From Methylovulum sp. (GTDB lineage: Bacteria; Pseudomonadota; Gammaproteobacteria; Methylococcales; Methylomonadaceae): a DNA stretch of 64,000 bases. The DNA is taken from positions 89,865-153,864 of the forward strand of contig JAQTQZ010000004.1 in the NCBI GenBank assembly GCA_028712695.1. Reading direction: 5' to 3'. Of the stretch, positions 63,539-64,000 are shown one piece after another. The position numbers and the translations under genes were made by a program. The stretch's first letter is position 1. Each line of letters begins with the position of its first letter. The notes beneath the pieces are model-generated. The model was not told the origin of the DNA, did not search any database, and was given only the letters and a program-made list of their open reading frames with translations.

Positions 63539-64000
63539 TCAAAAAAAGGCCTGAGGAATTATAACAATATCTCCTGGCATAATTTTTACATTGGCTGATA
63601 AGTCGGCATCCTCAATAAGATCCTCAATTCTAATGCCGAATCTTTGTTGTTCGCCGTTAACTGTCCGAATAATACTGGCTCTATTACCATCGGCATAAAT
63701 CCCTAAACCACCGATTTCTACCATTAGATCCAGCAGCGTCATGCCTTTTTTATATGGGAATGCTTTGGCCGTAGAACCTGCACCACCTCCACCACCTGAG
63801 AAACCGCCTCCACTACCGCCACCCGAGAAACCGCCTCCACCACCGCCACCTGAGAAACCGCCCCCACCACCGCCACCTGAGAAACCACTACCTGACGAAC
63901 CGGCGCCACCACTTAACTGCCCTACCACTCTAACTTGCTGACTATAAACCCCTTCAAATCCTTGAACCATAATAACAACTTGGGGGTCTCTTACATATTT
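63539..64000 (-). CDS. Polysaccharide export protein (Wza-like), C-terminal part with Gly-rich insert
   Basis: The frame is open to the window edge, so only the last 153 codons are seen. KYVRDPQVVIMV and GVYSQQVRVVG begin an SLBB domain of the XrtA-type export protein; KGMTLLDLMVEIGGLGIYADGNRASIIRTVNG, DADLSANVKIMPGDIVIIPQAFF complete it. Between the two halves lies an insert of about 45 residues built of nine-residue units of the type GFSGGGGGG, where related proteins have only a few residues. It forms the periplasmic/outer-membrane export channel of the cluster. The gene is followed by a 196-base gap before the chain-length gene. Confidence 0.9.
   Translation of the reverse strand, partial: KYVRDPQVVIMVQGFEGVYSQQVRVVGQLSGGAGSSGSGFSGGGGGGGFSGGGGGGGFSGGGSGGGFSGGGGGAGSTAKAFPYKKGMTLLDLMVEIGGLGIYADGNRASIIRTVNGEQQRFGIRIEDLIEDADLSANVKIMPGDIVIIPQAFF
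63798..63878. repeat. 27-bp tandem repeat, three copies plus partial
   Basis: Three units of 27 bp (63798-63824, 63825-63851, 63852-63878), each beginning GAGAAACCGC, differ from each other by only one to three bases, and a fourth starts at 63879. On the minus strand they encode the nine-residue units GFSGGG... of the export protein insert. Copy-number change would keep the reading frame. Confidence 0.9.

Noticed and set aside
63741..63941. Plus-strand open frame rich in Pro and Lys (PPPPEKPP repeats)
   Set aside because: It is the opposite strand of the glycine-rich repeats of the export protein and has no start region or neighbours of its own.

Overview
The window looks like the chromosome of a gammaproteobacterium. 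Gene orders typical of that class are present: pilS-pilR, mutL-miaA, dapA-bamC, a single-chain purL of about 1290 residues, rapA and ppx. The mix of an aryl-polyene-type lipid pigment cluster, an XrtA/PEP-CTERM exopolysaccharide cluster and MutL with near-complete endonuclease motifs would fit a methylotrophic gammaproteobacterium of the Methylococcales kind. That placement is inference: no methane- or methanol-oxidation gene lies here.

Layout. 1-1823: the 3' end of pilS and all of pilR (type IV pilus two-component system). 1844-4181: a small membrane-anchored protein, a repeat-bearing non-coding stretch and an unrecognised secreted protein. 4182-8031: a translationally coupled pair, a metallo-beta-lactamase/ODP-like protein and a large PAS-GGDEF-EAL protein (c-di-GMP signalling). 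8042-17352 (minus strand): one tightly overlapping operon of eleven genes resembling aryl polyene biosynthesis: ketosynthase-like factor, acyltransferase, two acyl carrier proteins, membrane protein, acyl-ACP synthetase fused to a dehydratase, glycosyltransferase, LpxL-like acyltransferase, aromatic ammonia-lyase, thioesterase and FAD oxidoreductase. The catalytic ketosynthases, ketoreductase and export genes of complete clusters are not here. 17491-27973: rapA, an ABC-2 exporter (yadGH-like), ppx with a companion gene, miaA and mutL.

28074-29360 is a decayed stretch: a FIST-PAS-GGDEF gene with an internal deletion and a one-base frameshift, beside a truncated serine-resolvase remnant. 29721-39250 holds a GNAT acetyltransferase, dapA, bamC, purL, ribA and several small membrane or secreted proteins, ending with an RMD1-like protein. 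39433-43412 (minus) holds a secreted phytase-like esterase and the glycolytic pair pyk and gap. 43609-50319 holds a CpxR/CpxA-like two-component system divergent from a MacAB/TolC-type efflux operon, with CpxR-type TTTAC-N5-TTTAC boxes in the shared intergenic region. An IS630 scrap and a perfect 53-nt palindrome precede a voltage-gated potassium channel gene.

52130-64000 (minus) is most of an XrtA (exosortase A) exopolysaccharide cluster: export protein (running off the window), chain-length determinant, tyrosine autokinase, outer-membrane protein, ATPase, polysaccharide deacetylase, FemAB-like protein, two glycosyltransferases and an asparagine-synthase-like amidotransferase. The exosortase is not at its usual place between the two glycosyltransferases. 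Two proteins of this cluster carry in-frame tandem repeats: a 9-bp repeat encodes a (QYG)n tyrosine tail on the autokinase, and a 27-bp repeat encodes a Gly/Ser/Phe-rich insert in the export protein.

The clearest leads are the repeat-encoded tyrosine tail, the repeat insert in the export protein, the ODP-like/c-di-GMP gene pair, the incomplete aryl polyene cluster, and the CpxR-boxed efflux system. No CRISPR array, tRNA, rRNA or intact insertion sequence was seen.
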